Source of the DNA: Heterobilharzia americana
Lineage: Eukaryota; Platyhelminthes; Trematoda; Strigeidida; Schistosomatidae
Reading direction: 5' to 3'
Length of the DNA: 64,000 nt
NCBI GenBank assembly: GCA_944470555.2
Contig: OX104132.1
Location: 6,705,755 to 6,769,754 of the forward strand
Shown piece by piece: positions 63,551 through 64,000 of the stretch. Both the position numbers and the translations under genes were made by a program. The first letter of the stretch is position 1; every line of letters starts with the position of its first letter. The notes beneath the pieces were generated by a model that saw only the letters and a program-made list of their open reading frames with translations, had not been told where the DNA came from and made no database searches.

Positions 63551-64000
63551 CAACAAGCACGAAACCCAGATCCGGGGCTTCCTGCCGATTGCCTCTAACC
63601 AAGTAACATCTACACATCTAAAAATCCATGTGATTCGGTGAAATACAATAGCCAAAGTAAGGAAGGTAATCAGCAAAACTATTTCAGTATCGAAACAGTT
63701 AGCGTTATCGGTGAATGAAGTGAGATCAAATCTAAAGAATATAGCTTTTATCGGATGGATTAGTGATCAGTCTAGTGTGTTAGTTGTCCAATGAAATCAA
63801 TATAGACAGAAGAATTACGAAATATAGAGATAACAGAATGTAGAGATAGTGATTCATAGTGTCCAAGTTTTACACTGGGGAATGAATGTGTGCGCGTGGT
63901 TGTTTATTTACTAAGTGACTGAAAATCTATATTTAGCGATGAGGATGCAACATCATGTGAACACAATAAAGAAATAAGAAGTGTTACGTAACAGTGGAAT
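63550..64000. other. Unassigned sequence downstream of the CK1 gene
   Basis: No coding content was recognised. An AATAAA lies at about 63966 but nothing links it to the kinase transcript. Confidence 0.35.

Overview
This window is most likely from a schistosome (Schistosoma or a close digenean fluke). It is AT-rich and dense in degenerate retroelements of RTE and Penelope type. It carries tRNA-derived SINEs, some with hammerhead-ribozyme cores of the Sm-alpha type known from schistosomes, and its gene has large introns. Species assignment is inference; no genome search was possible.

The one cellular gene I can support is a casein kinase 1 delta/epsilon orthologue on the + strand (the doubletime/discs overgrown group). 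Six exons are visible: 17652-17762, 26761-26953, 46305-46489, 53044-53214, 57892-58188 and 60458 to about 61299. Every junction has GT/AG borders and all reading frames join cleanly. They encode the kinase domain from the residue equivalent to human Gly26 to its end, then a long Gln/Asn/Ser-rich tail. The first coding exon (about 25 residues with the glycine loop) was not found and probably lies before base 1 or is a short exon I missed. The introns are 9.0, 19.4, 6.6, 4.7 and 2.3 kb. Thus almost everything between 17.7 and 60.5 kb is intronic, and the 0-17.6 kb part is upstream or first-intron sequence.

The rest is mobile-element sediment. (1) RTE-like family A appears as about seventeen fragments on both strands. 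Among them are a head-to-head pair at 2.4-5.3 kb, an internally deleted near-full-length copy at 41.0-43.2 kb, and a 3' piece at 25.25-25.88 kb that is almost identical to 4.70-5.33 kb in inverted orientation. (2) RTE-like family B (SR2-like by appearance) has two near-full-length dead copies, 11.1-14.3 kb (+) and 54.0-57.1 kb (-), and a 3' stub at 16.9-17.1 kb. (3) Penelope-like elements occupy 21.0-25.3 kb on both strands, with reverse transcriptase and GIY-YIG nuclease parts. (4) At least five kinds of tRNA-headed SINE are present, two of them carrying hammerhead-like cores. (5) There are foldback structures, including a 171-bp nearly perfect hairpin at 49.94-50.30 kb, and long (TA)n and (TTA)n microsatellites.

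No rRNA, true tRNA gene, CRISPR array or bacterial-type feature is present. The points most worth following are a second SINE family with a hammerhead core (29.6 kb), the 171-bp intronic hairpin, and an unusual Leu-Gln pair at the gatekeeper/hinge of the kinase.
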